From an uncultured Pelagibacteraceae bacterium (GTDB lineage: Bacteria > Pseudomonadota > Alphaproteobacteria > Pelagibacterales > Pelagibacteraceae): 64,000 nt of DNA. A program made the translations under genes and the position numbers. The notes under the pieces are model-generated. The model was not told the origin of the DNA, ran no database searches, and saw nothing but the letters and a program-made list of their open reading frames with translations. Below, piece by piece: positions 50,153-59,956 of the stretch (position 1 is the first letter of the stretch; each line of letters starts with the position of its first letter). The DNA lies in contig CABYFB010000001.1 in the NCBI GenBank assembly GCA_902518165.1, positions 79,501-143,500 on the forward strand, read 5' to 3'.

Positions 50153-51363
50153 GATATATAAACAATAAATTTTTTATTGAAGGAAAAAACATTGAGAGTC
50201 TAACAAAAAAATTTAATACACCTCTATACTGCTACTCTTATAAAAATTTAAGAGAAAATGTAGAGAATTTTAAAAAAGCTTTTAAGGAAATTAAACCTTT
50301 AATTTGTTTTTCTGTAAAATCTAATTCAAATATTTCATTATTAAAGGAAATAAAAAAACTTGGCCTTGGGGCAGATGTAGTTTCAAAAGGTGAATTATAT
50401 GCATCACTTAAAGCTGGTATTGATAAAAATAAGATAGTTTTCTCTGGAGTTGGTAAAACAAGAGATGAAATTGAGTACGCAATTAAGCAAAAAATATTAT
50501 TAATAAATTCTGAGTCTTTAAGTGAAGTTTTAGCAATTGAAAAGGCTGCAAAAAAACTAAATAAAGTTGTGAATATAGGACTAAGATTAAATCCAGATAC
50601 AGATGCTGAAACATTGAAACAAATTTCAACTGGTAAAAGTGAAAATAAATTTGGTGTAGATAAAAAGACTTTTGTAAAAATTATTAATTTAATGAAACAA
50701 TCAAAATTTATAAATATTAAATGCTTAAGTGTTCATATCGGTAGTCAAATCTTAAACCACAAACCTTACGAAAAAATGCTAAATGTTCTTGATAAACTTT
50801 TAAAAAATTTAGATTATAAATTTGAGTTCATTGATTTAGGTGGTGGGATGGGGATAAACTATGATCATAAAAAGAAAAAACTTAATTATATAAAATATAA
50901 AAAATCAATAATTAAATTTAAAAATAAATACAATTGTAAAATAATTTTTGAACCTGGAAGATCTATAATTGGAAATGTTGGTATACTTGCATCTAAAGTA
51001 ATTTATTTAAAACATAACAAAACAAAAACATTTGTAATATTAGATGCGGCAATGAATGATTTGATAAGACCAGCTTTGTATAATGCAAAACATAGAATAA
51101 TTCCGTCACTAAGAAATAAGTCGCGATCGAAAAAAATATTAGAATTTGTCGGCCCTGTATGCGAAACAACTGATAAATTTTTAACAGAAAGGAAATTTCA
51201 AAATGTAAAAGAAGATGAGATTATGGTTATTTGCGATACAGGTGCCTATGGTTATTCATTATCATCTAATTATAATCTTAGATTAAGGCCTGCCGAAATT
51301 TTGATTAAAGGAAGTAAAGTACAGATTATAAGAAAAAGACAAAAAATAAAAGATATAGTCTAA
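50149..51363 (+). CDS. lysA: Diaminopimelate decarboxylase
   Basis: A 404-residue fold-type III PLP enzyme, the last step of lysine synthesis. The PLP lysine lies in ICFSVKSNSN, followed by LGADVVSKGELYASLKAGI, the SVHIGSQ motif, DLGGGMGINY and the C-terminal VGPVCETTDKF with the family's catalytic cysteine. Size is normal. It is coupled to the upstream LptM-like lipoprotein by a 4-bp overlap. Confidence 0.95.
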   Translation: MRYINNKFFIEGKNIESLTKKFNTPLYCYSYKNLRENVENFKKAFKEIKPLICFSVKSNSNISLLKEIKKLGLGADVVSKGELYASLKAGIDKNKIVFSGVGKTRDEIEYAIKQKILLINSESLSEVLAIEKAAKKLNKVVNIGLRLNPDTDAETLKQISTGKSENKFGVDKKTFVKIINLMKQSKFINIKCLSVHIGSQILNHKPYEKMLNVLDKLLKNLDYKFEFIDLGGGMGINYDHKKKKLNYIKYKKSIIKFKNKYNCKIIFEPGRSIIGNVGILASKVIYLKHNKTKTFVILDAAMNDLIRPALYNAKHRIIPSLRNKSRSKKILEFVGPVCETTDKFLTERKFQNVKEDEIMVICDTGAYGYSLSSNYNLRLRPAEILIKGSKVQIIRKRQKIKDIV

Positions 51364-51376
51364 GTTTAAATTTGTA

Positions 51377-52075
51377 ATGAGAAATATCCTATTTAAAAGC
51401 GTATTTTTTTCTGGATTAATATTTATATGCATTATTTTTCTTCCATCATTATTACTACCAAAAAAAATCGCTCTTTTCGGAGGTAAACTTTTTGGATACT
51501 GGTCCTCATTCTGTTTAAAAATTTTTTACTCAACCAGCATAGTAATTAAAGGTCAAGAAAACATAATTAATAACGAGAACTACTTTATTGCATGCTCTCA
51601 TCAATCGATGTTTGAAACTTTTTTTTTACAAACAATATTTAATTCACCAATATTTATTCTTAAAAAAGAACTATTAAATATTCCGATATTTGGTTGGTAT
51701 TTGAGAAAGATAGATTCTATTTCTGTGAATAGAAATAAAGTTTCTAGAGAAAACCTTAATTTTACTGAAAAAATTAAAGAAACTATGGAGAAAACAAAAA
51801 GACCTGTAATAATTTTTCCACAAGCTACACGAGTTCTACCAGACGAAATTATTCCCTTTAAAAAAGGAGTTGGGAGAATTTACAAAGAATTAAATGTAAA
51901 ATGTCAACCAGTGGCTATTGACTCTGGAAGAGTATGGCCAAAATCAGGAAAGATAAAGCCCAATAAAACGATTACTATTTCTATTTTAAAACCAATTAAT
52001 ACAGGTATCGAAGAAACAGAATTTGTAAAATTATTACAAAAAGAAATTTATTCCGAGCTTGGTCTTGCTAACTAA
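51377..52075 (+). CDS. plsC: 1-acyl-sn-glycerol-3-phosphate acyltransferase
   Basis: A 232-residue LPAAT. An N-terminal membrane helix (about 8-30) is followed by the acyltransferase core: CSHQSMFETFFLQ, where the HX4D/E block has Glu instead of the commoner Asp, and IFPQATRVLP, corresponding to FPEGTR. It makes phosphatidic acid. Such HX4E variants occur in some alphaproteobacterial PlsC, so activity is plausible. It is 13 bp after lysA and overlaps dnaN convergently by 4 bp. Confidence 0.85.
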   Translation: MRNILFKSVFFSGLIFICIIFLPSLLLPKKIALFGGKLFGYWSSFCLKIFYSTSIVIKGQENIINNENYFIACSHQSMFETFFLQTIFNSPIFILKKELLNIPIFGWYLRKIDSISVNRNKVSRENLNFTEKIKETMEKTKRPVIIFPQATRVLPDEIIPFKKGVGRIYKELNVKCQPVAIDSGRVWPKSGKIKPNKTITISILKPINTGIEETEFVKLLQKEIYSELGLAN

Positions 52076-53184
52076 CCTTTCATAGGCATTACAACATAAA
52101 TACTGTCAAAATCTGCAGGATCTTTTATTAAAGCTGGAGATCCAGTATCTTTCAAATATATTTCAATTTTATCACCATTTAATTGGGATGCTATATCCAG
52201 CAAATATCTAGAATTAAAACTTATATCTAAATCTGTCTCAAATTTTACAGATAGGCTTTCTTTACCATCACCACTATTAGTGTTATTGACGGATAAATTT
52301 AAATTATCTTTAGTCAAATTAAATTTTACACCATCTTTTTTATCTAGAGAAACTGATGCTACCCTATCAACAGAGTTTAAAAAAGATTTTAAATCAATTT
52401 CTAATTTTTTTTGATTTTCTCTAGGGATAACTTGAATATAATTAGGGAATTTTCCATCGATTAATTTTGATATCAAAATACTATTGTTAAGTTCAAATTT
52501 AATTTTAGATTTAATATTTGAGACTTTAACCTCACCGTCATAATCTTCTAAAAGAGAACATAATTGAAATATAGTTTTTTTTGGAAGTATTATTGGTTCA
52601 AATTCAATTTGATTTTTTAGTCTTACTTTTGAAATAGACATTCTATGGCTATCTGTTGCTGCTGCAGTTAAAAAATTCTTATCATCTGCTTGGGTCTGAT
52701 GGAAAAAAATACCACTAAGATAATGCCTTGTTTCATCATTCGAAATCGAAAATTTACATTTGTTTAAAAGTTTTAATAGATCTTTTGAATTTATAGTAAA
52801 TTCATTTTCATTGAAATTTTCGTCTGTAATTGGAAATTCAGATGCATTAATTGAATTTAAATTGAATAGAGATTTATTTGATTCTAGTTGTAATTTACTT
52901 TCTCCAGTATTTTCAAAATTTATCTGACTACCAGAGGGTATTTTTCTTACAATATCAAACATAATTGATGAAGAAGTAGTTGTTTTGCCTTCATCAAAAA
53001 TTTTAATATTTGAAATTTCATTTACAAATATTAAATCTAAATCTGTTGCTGTAATTTTTAACTTTGAATTTGCTGCCTCTATCAAAATATTTGAAAGAAT
53101 AGGTAAAGTGCTTCTTTTTTCTATTACACCCTGACAGTAACCTAAAGATTTTTGCAAATCCTGTTGATTAACACTAAATTTCAT
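52072..53184 (-). CDS. dnaN: DNA polymerase III beta subunit (sliding clamp)
   Basis: A 370-residue clamp of normal length. The N-terminal MKFSVNQQDLQKSLGYCQGVIEKRSTLPILSNILIEA-type start (seen in pieces) and C-terminal PALIKDPADFDSIYVVMPMKG are conserved. It holds the polymerase on DNA. It begins 11 bp inside the dnaA 3' end, in the normal order dnaA-dnaN. Confidence 0.96.
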   Translation of the reverse strand: MKFSVNQQDLQKSLGYCQGVIEKRSTLPILSNILIEAANSKLKITATDLDLIFVNEISNIKIFDEGKTTTSSSIMFDIVRKIPSGSQINFENTGESKLQLESNKSLFNLNSINASEFPITDENFNENEFTINSKDLLKLLNKCKFSISNDETRHYLSGIFFHQTQADDKNFLTAAATDSHRMSISKVRLKNQIEFEPIILPKKTIFQLCSLLEDYDGEVKVSNIKSKIKFELNNSILISKLIDGKFPNYIQVIPRENQKKLEIDLKSFLNSVDRVASVSLDKKDGVKFNLTKDNLNLSVNNTNSGDGKESLSVKFETDLDISFNSRYLLDIASQLNGDKIEIYLKDTGSPALIKDPADFDSIYVVMPMKG

Positions 53185-54583
53185 TTTCTTGTTTGTATAA
53201 TATTTTATTCTTTAGGCTATCAATGCTTAAATTTAATTCATTATCTTCTTTTCTTAATTTTTCTATTGTTTTAACTGAATGAATAACGGTTGTGTGATCT
53301 CTATTAGCAAATGATCGACCTATCTCAGGTAAAGATTTAGATGTTAGCATTTTTGCTAAATAAATAGCAGTTTGTCTTGGCCTTACAAGATATCTTGACC
53401 TTCTTGGTGACAACATTTCGTTTTTACTTATTTTAAAATATTTACATACTATTGTTTGAATATTGTCTATATCAACTTTATTTTCGGTTAAATTTAATAG
53501 ATCTTTTAATATTACTTTTACCTCTGACATTGAAGGTGTTTTTCCATAAATTCTTGAGAATGACACTACTCTATTAAATGCACCCACAAGCTCCCTGATG
53601 CTAGTATTAACTTCAGTACTAATAAATTTTATGATCTCGTCACTGATCTTAATATTATTTGGATCATGAATTGCAAGATCTTCATTTTTAGATTTTATTA
53701 TATTGTATCTTAATTCAAAATCAGCATTTTGGATATCAACTACTAGACCTCCTGAAAATCTAGATTTAATTCTTTCTTGTATTCTAGTTAATTTGTTTGG
53801 TGGTCTATCTGCTGATACAATAATTTGAGATCCTTTCTCTAGCAAAACATTAAATGTGTGAAAAAACTCTTCTTGCATAGCTTCTTTTCCATTCATAAAT
53901 TGAATATCATCAATCAAAAATATGTCAGTATTTCTAAAATACTCTTTAAACTTTACCATTTCATTGGATTTTATCGATTTTACAAATTGATACATAAATC
54001 TTTCAGCTGAGATAAACATTACTTTATTTTTTTCTTTCAAACTTAAACCAATTGCATTTAATAAATGTGTCTTACCCATTCCAACTCCTCCATAAATATA
54101 TAGGGGGTTATAGTGAGCTATTTGCTCTGAGACTTTTTTTGCAGCTTCAAAAGCTAGTTTATTACTTTTCCCTAGCAAGAAATTCTCAAAATTTTTATTT
54201 GGATCAATTCGATTATATTGAAGATATGAATCTTTAATAAATGAAACCTTTTCATTAGCAGATGAATTGTCTTGTTTTATTTCATCACTATTTTTGTTCT
54301 TTATATTCTCGTTAATCACAAATTCTATTCTGGAAATATCTTTTTTATATAATTTAATTATTTGTAATATTTGATCTAAATATCTTGAGGTTATCCAGTC
54401 TCTAATAAATCTTGTCGAAACGGATAACAAAACATAATTTTTAAACTCATCAACTAAATCAATTTTTTTTAACCAACTATCATAAATCTCAGAGCCAAAC
54501 TTATTTTTCATTTCATTTTGTAATAATTTCCAATCAATCTTATTAATATTGTCTGATTTAACGTTAGTGAGATTATTTTTCAT
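53174..54583 (-). CDS. dnaA: Chromosomal replication initiator DnaA
   Basis: A 469-residue initiator. AAA+ domain: Walker A GGVGMGKTHLLNA, Walker B FLIDDIQFMNGKE, sensor motifs around SADRPPNKLTRIQERIKSRF; the C-terminal DNA-binding helix-turn-helix ends with FANRDHTTVIHSVKTIEKL. Domain I is at the N-terminus (NKFGSEIYDSWLKKIDLVDE). The 243 bp upstream to rpsT is the region to look for an origin. Confidence 0.97.
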   Translation of the reverse strand: MKNNLTNVKSDNINKIDWKLLQNEMKNKFGSEIYDSWLKKIDLVDEFKNYVLLSVSTRFIRDWITSRYLDQILQIIKLYKKDISRIEFVINENIKNKNSDEIKQDNSSANEKVSFIKDSYLQYNRIDPNKNFENFLLGKSNKLAFEAAKKVSEQIAHYNPLYIYGGVGMGKTHLLNAIGLSLKEKNKVMFISAERFMYQFVKSIKSNEMVKFKEYFRNTDIFLIDDIQFMNGKEAMQEEFFHTFNVLLEKGSQIIVSADRPPNKLTRIQERIKSRFSGGLVVDIQNADFELRYNIIKSKNEDLAIHDPNNIKISDEIIKFISTEVNTSIRELVGAFNRVVSFSRIYGKTPSMSEVKVILKDLLNLTENKVDIDNIQTIVCKYFKISKNEMLSPRRSRYLVRPRQTAIYLAKMLTSKSLPEIGRSFANRDHTTVIHSVKTIEKLRKEDNELNLSIDSLKNKILYKQENEI

Positions 54584-54826
54584 GAGAGTCTGTTAAACTC
54601 CTATTCATAATTCAATGCAATAAATTTATTTTTATTCTCAAAAAAAAATAAAATTTACAATTGTATAAATTAATAATTGAATCTCTTTTTAGGGACTTAA
54701 AATTAGTAATCTTAAATTTACTTTTTTTATTTTTTTTTATCTTGGGACTAAAAGATTAAAAGATTCTTTTTTTAATTGAAAAAATAATCTCTAGGGTTGT
54801 AATTTCTTTAAGTAAACTGAAAGTTG
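54584..54826. other. AT-rich intergenic region between dnaA and rpsT (possible origin region)
   Basis: A 243-bp gene-free stretch, among the longest in the window. It holds A and T runs and repeats of GGGACT (GGGACTTAAAATTAGTAATC and GGGACTAAAAGATTAAAAG) with AAAGATT reiterated twice. I found no perfect TTATCCACA DnaA box by eye. The context (dnaA-dnaN, rpsT, mutM, ubiE-ubiB-coaBC-dut) fits an alphaproteobacterial dnaA locus, but an origin is not shown. Confidence 0.35.
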
Positions 54827-55087
54827 TTATAAGGAATTTATTTTTTTTGTTATTCTAGAAATATTTCTTGACGCGTTTTGCTTTTTTATCACCCCTGTCT
54901 TTGCTATTTTCATTAATTCAGAGTTTAATTTTGGCAAGAAAGCTAAAGCTTCTTTTTTGTCCTTTTTATCAAGAATTAAATTCATTTTTTTTATTGCAGA
55001 TCTAAACCTGCTTTTTCTAGACTTATTTACAGTTGTTTGACGTGATATACGTCTTATTCGTTTAATAGCTGATTTAGTGTTTGCCAT
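54827..55087 (-). CDS. rpsT: Ribosomal protein bS20
   Basis: An 86-residue bS20 from the ATG at 55085-55087 (MANTKSAIKRIRR), the canonical start; a longer frame to 55150 would overlap mutM. The lysine/arginine-rich helices (RQTTVNKSRKSRFRSAIKK, NASRNISRITKKIN) are typical of this 30S protein. The gene lies between mutM and dnaA in the same direction. Confidence 0.95.
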   Translation of the reverse strand: MANTKSAIKRIRRISRQTTVNKSRKSRFRSAIKKMNLILDKKDKKEALAFLPKLNSELMKIAKTGVIKKQNASRNISRITKKINSL

Positions 55088-55137
55088 AAACGCGATTGTA
55101 TATAACGAGAAATTTATACGGTCAATATAATAATTTT

Positions 55138-56001
55138 TTATTTTTGACAAATATTACAAAAAAATGTTGATCTATTAGTGATAAATTTTTTTTTTATTGT
55201 CCCTTTACATCCTGGTGAAAGACAACTCTTATTTTCTCTATTGTATACTTTAAAGTTATCTTGAAAAGATCCATTTTTACCAACTATATTTTTAAAATCT
55301 CTAATACTAGACCCTCCTTTTTTTATTGCTAAATTTAAAATTTTTCTTGAATATTTAATAATATTAATACAATCGTTTTCACTTAAAGATTTTGCTTTTT
55401 TTTTTGGATTTATTTTAGAGCTGAATAAAATTTCACTTGCATAAATATTCCCCAAACCTGAAACAAACTTTTGATCTAAGAGAAAATTTTTTATATTCTT
55501 TTTCTTTTTATAAAAATATTTTTTTAAGTATTTGAGATTAAATTTTGAAGAAAAGGGCTCAGGACCATAGTTATTTATAAAATTTTCTAAATTATTCTTA
55601 TTTTCAAATAATTTGAAATAACCAAATCTTCTGGGATCATTATATATAATTTTTATGTTATCAAATTCCAAAAATACATGGTTATGTTTTTTTGGCAAAT
55701 AAGGACTATGATAAAAACTTGCATTTGTTTTTTGATTTAAAATATTTTTTCTTAAGAGATGTATAGTGCCAGACATTCCAAGATGAATTAAGCAAAATTT
55801 TTCATCATTTAAAACTAGTATGATATATTTTGAAAACCTCTTAACTTTTTTTATTGATTTTGATTGAAGTCTTGTTTCAAAACCTTTTTTTATTTTGTAC
55901 CTTAAATTCCTATTCTTTATACTTACTTTTTTTATTTTTTTTCCTGTTATTGTTCTACTTAGTGACTCTTTAACAACTTCTACTTCTGGCAATTCTGGCA
56001 T
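55138..56001 (-). CDS. mutM: Formamidopyrimidine-DNA glycosylase (Fpg)
   Basis: A 287-residue Fpg/Nei glycosylase removing 8-oxoguanine. The N-terminus MPELPEVEVVKESL gives catalytic P2 and E3; DQKFVSGLGNIYASEILF is the helix-two-turn-helix; the C-terminal zinc finger has CLSPGCKG and FFCNICQK. Divergent from ubiE, 32 bp apart, so the promoters overlap. Confidence 0.95.
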   Translation of the reverse strand: MPELPEVEVVKESLSRTITGKKIKKVSIKNRNLRYKIKKGFETRLQSKSIKKVKRFSKYIILVLNDEKFCLIHLGMSGTIHLLRKNILNQKTNASFYHSPYLPKKHNHVFLEFDNIKIIYNDPRRFGYFKLFENKNNLENFINNYGPEPFSSKFNLKYLKKYFYKKKKNIKNFLLDQKFVSGLGNIYASEILFSSKINPKKKAKSLSENDCINIIKYSRKILNLAIKKGGSSIRDFKNIVGKNGSFQDNFKVYNRENKSCLSPGCKGTIKKKFITNRSTFFCNICQK

Positions 56002-56033
56002 TTATTATTATATTAATTAGTATTATTTATTTT

Positions 56034-56741
56034 ATGCAACAATATCTTCAAAATAAAAAAGGTCTAGTCCAAGGTGTCTTTGATAAAGTTTATGATAAAT
56101 ACGACATCATGAATGATTTGATGTCGCTCGGAGTTCATAGAATCTGGAAAAGAAATTTAATAAATTGGATGAACCCAGGTAAAAATAAAATTCTAGCAGA
56201 TGTTGCATGTGGCACAGGTGATATAGCAAAACTTTTTATCGATAATAGTTCAAATAAAAATATAGAATTATTTTGTATTGACCCCAATGAAGGAATGATG
56301 AAAAAGGGAAAAAATAGACTATCTAAATACAAAAATATCAAGTGGATTAAGGGGTCGGCAGAGAAATTGCCTTTAAAATCTAATTCATGTGATTATTACA
56401 CAATCAGTTTTGGTTTAAGAAATACAAAAAATATTAATAAATCCTTAAGTGAAGCTTACAGAGTTTTAAAGTCAGGAGGTAGATTTTTTTGTTTAGAATT
56501 TTCAAAAATTCAAAATTTAAACTTAGATTTAGTCTATAAAAGATACTCTAAATTAATTCCAGAAATTGGAAAATTTGTGGTTGGTGAGAAAGAGCCTTAT
56601 GAATATCTAATAAAAAGTATCCAAGAATTTGTTAATCAAGAGGAATTAAAGGGTTTAATGGAGAAAAATAATTTTATTAAATGTGAGTATAGAAACTTTT
56701 CTGGTGGAATAGTAGCTATTCATTCAGGTTGGAAAATATGA
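56034..56741 (+). CDS. ubiE: Demethylmenaquinone/ubiquinone methyltransferase UbiE
   Basis: A 235-residue SAM-dependent C-methyltransferase of ubiquinone synthesis. The start VFDKVYDKYDIMNDLMSLG, the SAM motif ADVACGTGDIAKLF, and SFGLRNTKNINKSLSEAYRVLKSGG are conserved. Its stop overlaps the ubiB start by 4 bp. The run ubiE-ubiB-coaBC-dut is common in alphaproteobacteria. Confidence 0.95.
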   Translation: MQQYLQNKKGLVQGVFDKVYDKYDIMNDLMSLGVHRIWKRNLINWMNPGKNKILADVACGTGDIAKLFIDNSSNKNIELFCIDPNEGMMKKGKNRLSKYKNIKWIKGSAEKLPLKSNSCDYYTISFGLRNTKNINKSLSEAYRVLKSGGRFFCLEFSKIQNLNLDLVYKRYSKLIPEIGKFVVGEKEPYEYLIKSIQEFVNQEELKGLMEKNNFIKCEYRNFSGGIVAIHSGWKI

Positions 56742-58306
56742 TTAAAAAATTATATATACTTTTTAAGCTTGGAAGGAAATTAGCAAAATCTGACGCTTTA
56801 AGTATATTCACAAAGTTTCATAATCCACCGATTGGAATAAAAATTTTATTCTATTTGTTGTCTTTATCATTTTCAAAAAAAGATAATTCTTTTGTAAGTG
56901 AAACCGAAGGTGAAAGATTATCAAACTCCTTGCAATCTATGGGTACAACATTCATTAAATTAGGTCAATTTCTAGCAACGAGACCAGATATAATTGGAGA
57001 AAAGTTATCAAAGCAACTAGAGAGTTTACAAGATCGTTTGCCTCCCTTTGAATTATCTAAAGCTAAAGAAATAATCAAAAAGGATCTAGGGGAAGATAAT
57101 TTTAATTCAATTATAAATCTATCTCAACCAGTGGCAGCAGCATCTATAGCTCAAGTTCATAAAGCGCAAATAAATGATAATGGCACAATTAAAGACGTGG
57201 CTATAAAAATTTTACGACCAAATATAAAAAAAATATTCAACGAAGAAATTGATGCTTTGATGCTTTTTGCTTTTTTAACTGAGTCAATTATCAAAAAGAC
57301 AAAAAGACTTAAATTAGTTGAGGTTGTTTATTTGCTAAAAGAAATAACCAATTTAGAAATGGATTTAAGATTTGAAGCCGCTGCAGCTAATGAGTATTCT
57401 GAAAACACTAAGAATGACAGTGGATTTCAAGTTCCTAGAATTTATTGGAATTTTACAAGTGAAAATGTAATGACTTTAGACTGGGTTGAAGGTGTCTCTA
57501 TAAGAGAAACAGAAGAGTTAGAAAAAAGAAATATAGACACCAAAAAAATTGCATCAGATGTTATTCAACATTTTCTAAGACATGCTGTAAGAGACGGTTT
57601 TTTTCATGCAGATATGCATCAAGGTAACATTTTTATAAACAATAGTGGTCAAATAGTTCCTATCGATTTTGGTATAATGGGAAGGCTCGATGATTTGAGT
57701 AAAAAATTTCTTGCTGAGATCTTATATGGATTTATTAAACGAGATTATAAAAAAGTGGCTGAAGTTCATTTAGCTGCAGGGTTAGTTCCAAAAGAAGTGC
57801 CTGTTGATGATCTCGCCCAAGCACTAAGATCAATAGGAGAGCCAATATTTGGTCAGTCAATTAAAGATATATCTGGCGGTAAACTACTCAAACAACTTTT
57901 TGATGTGACAGAAAAATTTAATATGCAAACTCAACCACAGTTACTAATGCTACAGAAAACAATGGTAGTAGTTGAAGGTGTTGCAAGAAGATTAAATCCA
58001 GAGACAAACATTTGGGAAACGTCAAGACCTGTTCTTGAAAAATGGCTTAAAGAAACAAAAGATCCTATAACAACATTAAATGAAACTCTAAAAAATTCTG
58101 CAGAAGTTATAAAAAGATTACCAGAAATGCCGCAAATAATGGATAAAGCAAACCAAGCATTAACATTTCTTGCAAGTGGACAAATTCCACAAAATACTAA
58201 TACGTATAATGATCTAAATACAAAAAAAAATGAAATGGAAGCTTTCAGAAATCAATCAATCATTGGTTTATTATTACTTGTAATTTTAGGATTAGTAGTA
58301 TTTTAA
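56738..58306 (+). CDS. ubiB: Ubiquinone biosynthesis kinase-like protein UbiB (ABC1/ADCK family)
   Basis: A 522-residue UbiB from the ATG at 56738, overlapping the ubiE stop. The atypical kinase fold has the alanine-rich loop (VAAASIAQVHKA), the invariant lysine in VAIKILRP, FFHADMHQGNIFI and DFGIMGRL. A C-terminal hydrophobic helix (IIGLLLLVILGLVV) anchors it in the membrane. UbiB is needed for ubiquinone synthesis, probably extracting lipid intermediates. Confidence 0.95.
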   Translation: MIKKLYILFKLGRKLAKSDALSIFTKFHNPPIGIKILFYLLSLSFSKKDNSFVSETEGERLSNSLQSMGTTFIKLGQFLATRPDIIGEKLSKQLESLQDRLPPFELSKAKEIIKKDLGEDNFNSIINLSQPVAAASIAQVHKAQINDNGTIKDVAIKILRPNIKKIFNEEIDALMLFAFLTESIIKKTKRLKLVEVVYLLKEITNLEMDLRFEAAAANEYSENTKNDSGFQVPRIYWNFTSENVMTLDWVEGVSIRETEELEKRNIDTKKIASDVIQHFLRHAVRDGFFHADMHQGNIFINNSGQIVPIDFGIMGRLDDLSKKFLAEILYGFIKRDYKKVAEVHLAAGLVPKEVPVDDLAQALRSIGEPIFGQSIKDISGGKLLKQLFDVTEKFNMQTQPQLLMLQKTMVVVEGVARRLNPETNIWETSRPVLEKWLKETKDPITTLNETLKNSAEVIKRLPEMPQIMDKANQALTFLASGQIPQNTNTYNDLNTKKNEMEAFRNQSIIGLLLLVILGLVVF

Positions 58307-58314
58307 TCTCGACG

Positions 58315-59514
58315 ATGAATTATTTTGAGAATAAAAAAATACTGTTAATTATATGTGGTGGAATTTCTGCTTACAAAAGTCTTGAGTTAATAAGATTATT
58401 TAAGAAAAATGGTGCTAGTATAAAAACTATATTAACAAAAAATGCTAAAGAATTTGTAACTCCACTATCTGTTTCGTCTCTTTCTCAAGAAAAAGTTTAT
58501 GACGATATATTTAATGCAGAGAACGAAGCTGAGATGGACCACATATCTTTATCAAGATGGGCTGATGCAGTATTAGTTGCACCAATTACAGCTAATACCA
58601 TATCTAAAGTAGCCTCAGGCAATGCAGAAGATTTGGCGTCTACTGTTTTACTAGCCTCTAACAAACAAATATTTTTAGCACCGGCAATGAATGTAAGAAT
58701 GTGGGAGCATCCTTCTACTAAAGAAAACATATTAAAATTAAAAAGCTATGGATACAAAATTATTGGGCCAGAGATAGGGGATATGGCATGTGGTGAATAC
58801 GGTGAAGGAAAAATGACAGAACCAAATGAAATAGTCAATACGCTTAAAAATTATTTTTCTAATTTAGATAAAAATAAAAAATTAAAAGCTTTAGTTACTG
58901 CAGGACCAACTAATGAATATATTGATCCTGTAAGATTTATTACAAATAAATCCAGTGGCAAACAAGGATATGAAATAGCCAAATGTCTTAGAGACAATGG
59001 ATTTGATACGACACTTATTTCTGGAAAGACAAGCATTAAACCCTTGGATGGTGTTAATTTTGTAAGTGTTGAAACAGCTGAAGAGATGTTCAAAGAAAGT
59101 TTAAATAATCTACCAACAGATGTAGCTATTTTTTCTGCAGCTGTTTCTGATTTTAAAGTGAAAAATTATAAAAGTAAAAAGATTAAAAAGAATGAAGAAT
59201 TTAACTTAGAGCTAGAAAAAAATATCGATATTTTAAATCATATATCTAATCATAATTCATTAAGACCAAAAATAACAATTGGTTTTGCAGCAGAAACAAA
59301 CAATGTTTCAATAAATGCAAAGAGAAAGTTGAATGAAAAAAATTGTGACTGGGTAATTGCAAATGATGTCTCAGATCAAACTATAGGATTTGGATCAGAT
59401 TTTAATAAAATTTCTATATTTTACAAAGATAAACCTGAAGAAAATTTTGAAAAGATGAGTAAATCATTGGTCGCTGAAGAAATAGTCAAAAGAGTAATTC
59501 AACAGATTAATTAA
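58315..59514 (+). CDS. coaBC: Bifunctional phosphopantothenoylcysteine synthetase/decarboxylase
   Basis: A 399-residue CoA-biosynthesis enzyme. CoaC flavodoxin-like half: ICGGISAYKSLELIRLFKKN, LAPAMNVRMWEHPSTKEN and DMACGEYGEGKM with the catalytic cysteine. CoaB half: ALVTAGPTNEYIDPVRFITN, SSGKQGYEIAKCL and GFAAETNN. It makes 4'-phosphopantetheine from pantothenate phosphate and cysteine. Starts 8 bp after ubiB. Confidence 0.95.
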   Translation: MNYFENKKILLIICGGISAYKSLELIRLFKKNGASIKTILTKNAKEFVTPLSVSSLSQEKVYDDIFNAENEAEMDHISLSRWADAVLVAPITANTISKVASGNAEDLASTVLLASNKQIFLAPAMNVRMWEHPSTKENILKLKSYGYKIIGPEIGDMACGEYGEGKMTEPNEIVNTLKNYFSNLDKNKKLKALVTAGPTNEYIDPVRFITNKSSGKQGYEIAKCLRDNGFDTTLISGKTSIKPLDGVNFVSVETAEEMFKESLNNLPTDVAIFSAAVSDFKVKNYKSKKIKKNEEFNLELEKNIDILNHISNHNSLRPKITIGFAAETNNVSINAKRKLNEKNCDWVIANDVSDQTIGFGSDFNKISIFYKDKPEENFEKMSKSLVAEEIVKRVIQQIN

Positions 59515-59518
59515 CTTA

Positions 59519-59956
59519 ATGGTAAAAGTCTTAATTAAAAAATTAGACGAAAAAGTTAAACTGCCAGAATATAAAACAACAGGTTCATCTGGACTAGATT
59601 TGACTGCATTTATTGAAAAGAAAATAGTAATTAAACCAGGCGAAAACGCTTTAGTGCCAACAGGTATATCAATTGCAATACCTGAGGATTCCGAAGTTCA
59701 GATCAGGCCGCGATCAGGTTTAGCAGCTAAAAATAATATAAGTGTGTTAAATACTCCTGGAACAATCGATAGTGACTATAGAGGAGAAATAAAAGTAATT
59801 TTATTTAATCATGGAGATAAAGACTTTACAGTAAATAACGATGATAGGATTGCGCAAATGATATTAATGCCAATTCTAAAAGTAGATTTTGAAACTGTAG
59901 AAACTTTGCCTGAGACAATTAGAGGTTCGGGTGGATTTGGATCAACGGGTAAGTGA
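59519..59956 (+). CDS. dut: dUTP diphosphatase
   Basis: A 145-residue trimeric dUTPase keeping uracil out of DNA. Motifs: GSSGLDLTAF, RPRSGLAAKNNISVLN, TPGTIDSDYRGEIKV, DRIAQMILMP and the C-terminal P-loop-like RGSGGFGSTG. It follows coaBC by 4 bp and overlaps the moeB-like gene by 4 bp. Confidence 0.96.
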   Translation: MVKVLIKKLDEKVKLPEYKTTGSSGLDLTAFIEKKIVIKPGENALVPTGISIAIPEDSEVQIRPRSGLAAKNNISVLNTPGTIDSDYRGEIKVILFNHGDKDFTVNNDDRIAQMILMPILKVDFETVETLPETIRGSGGFGSTGK

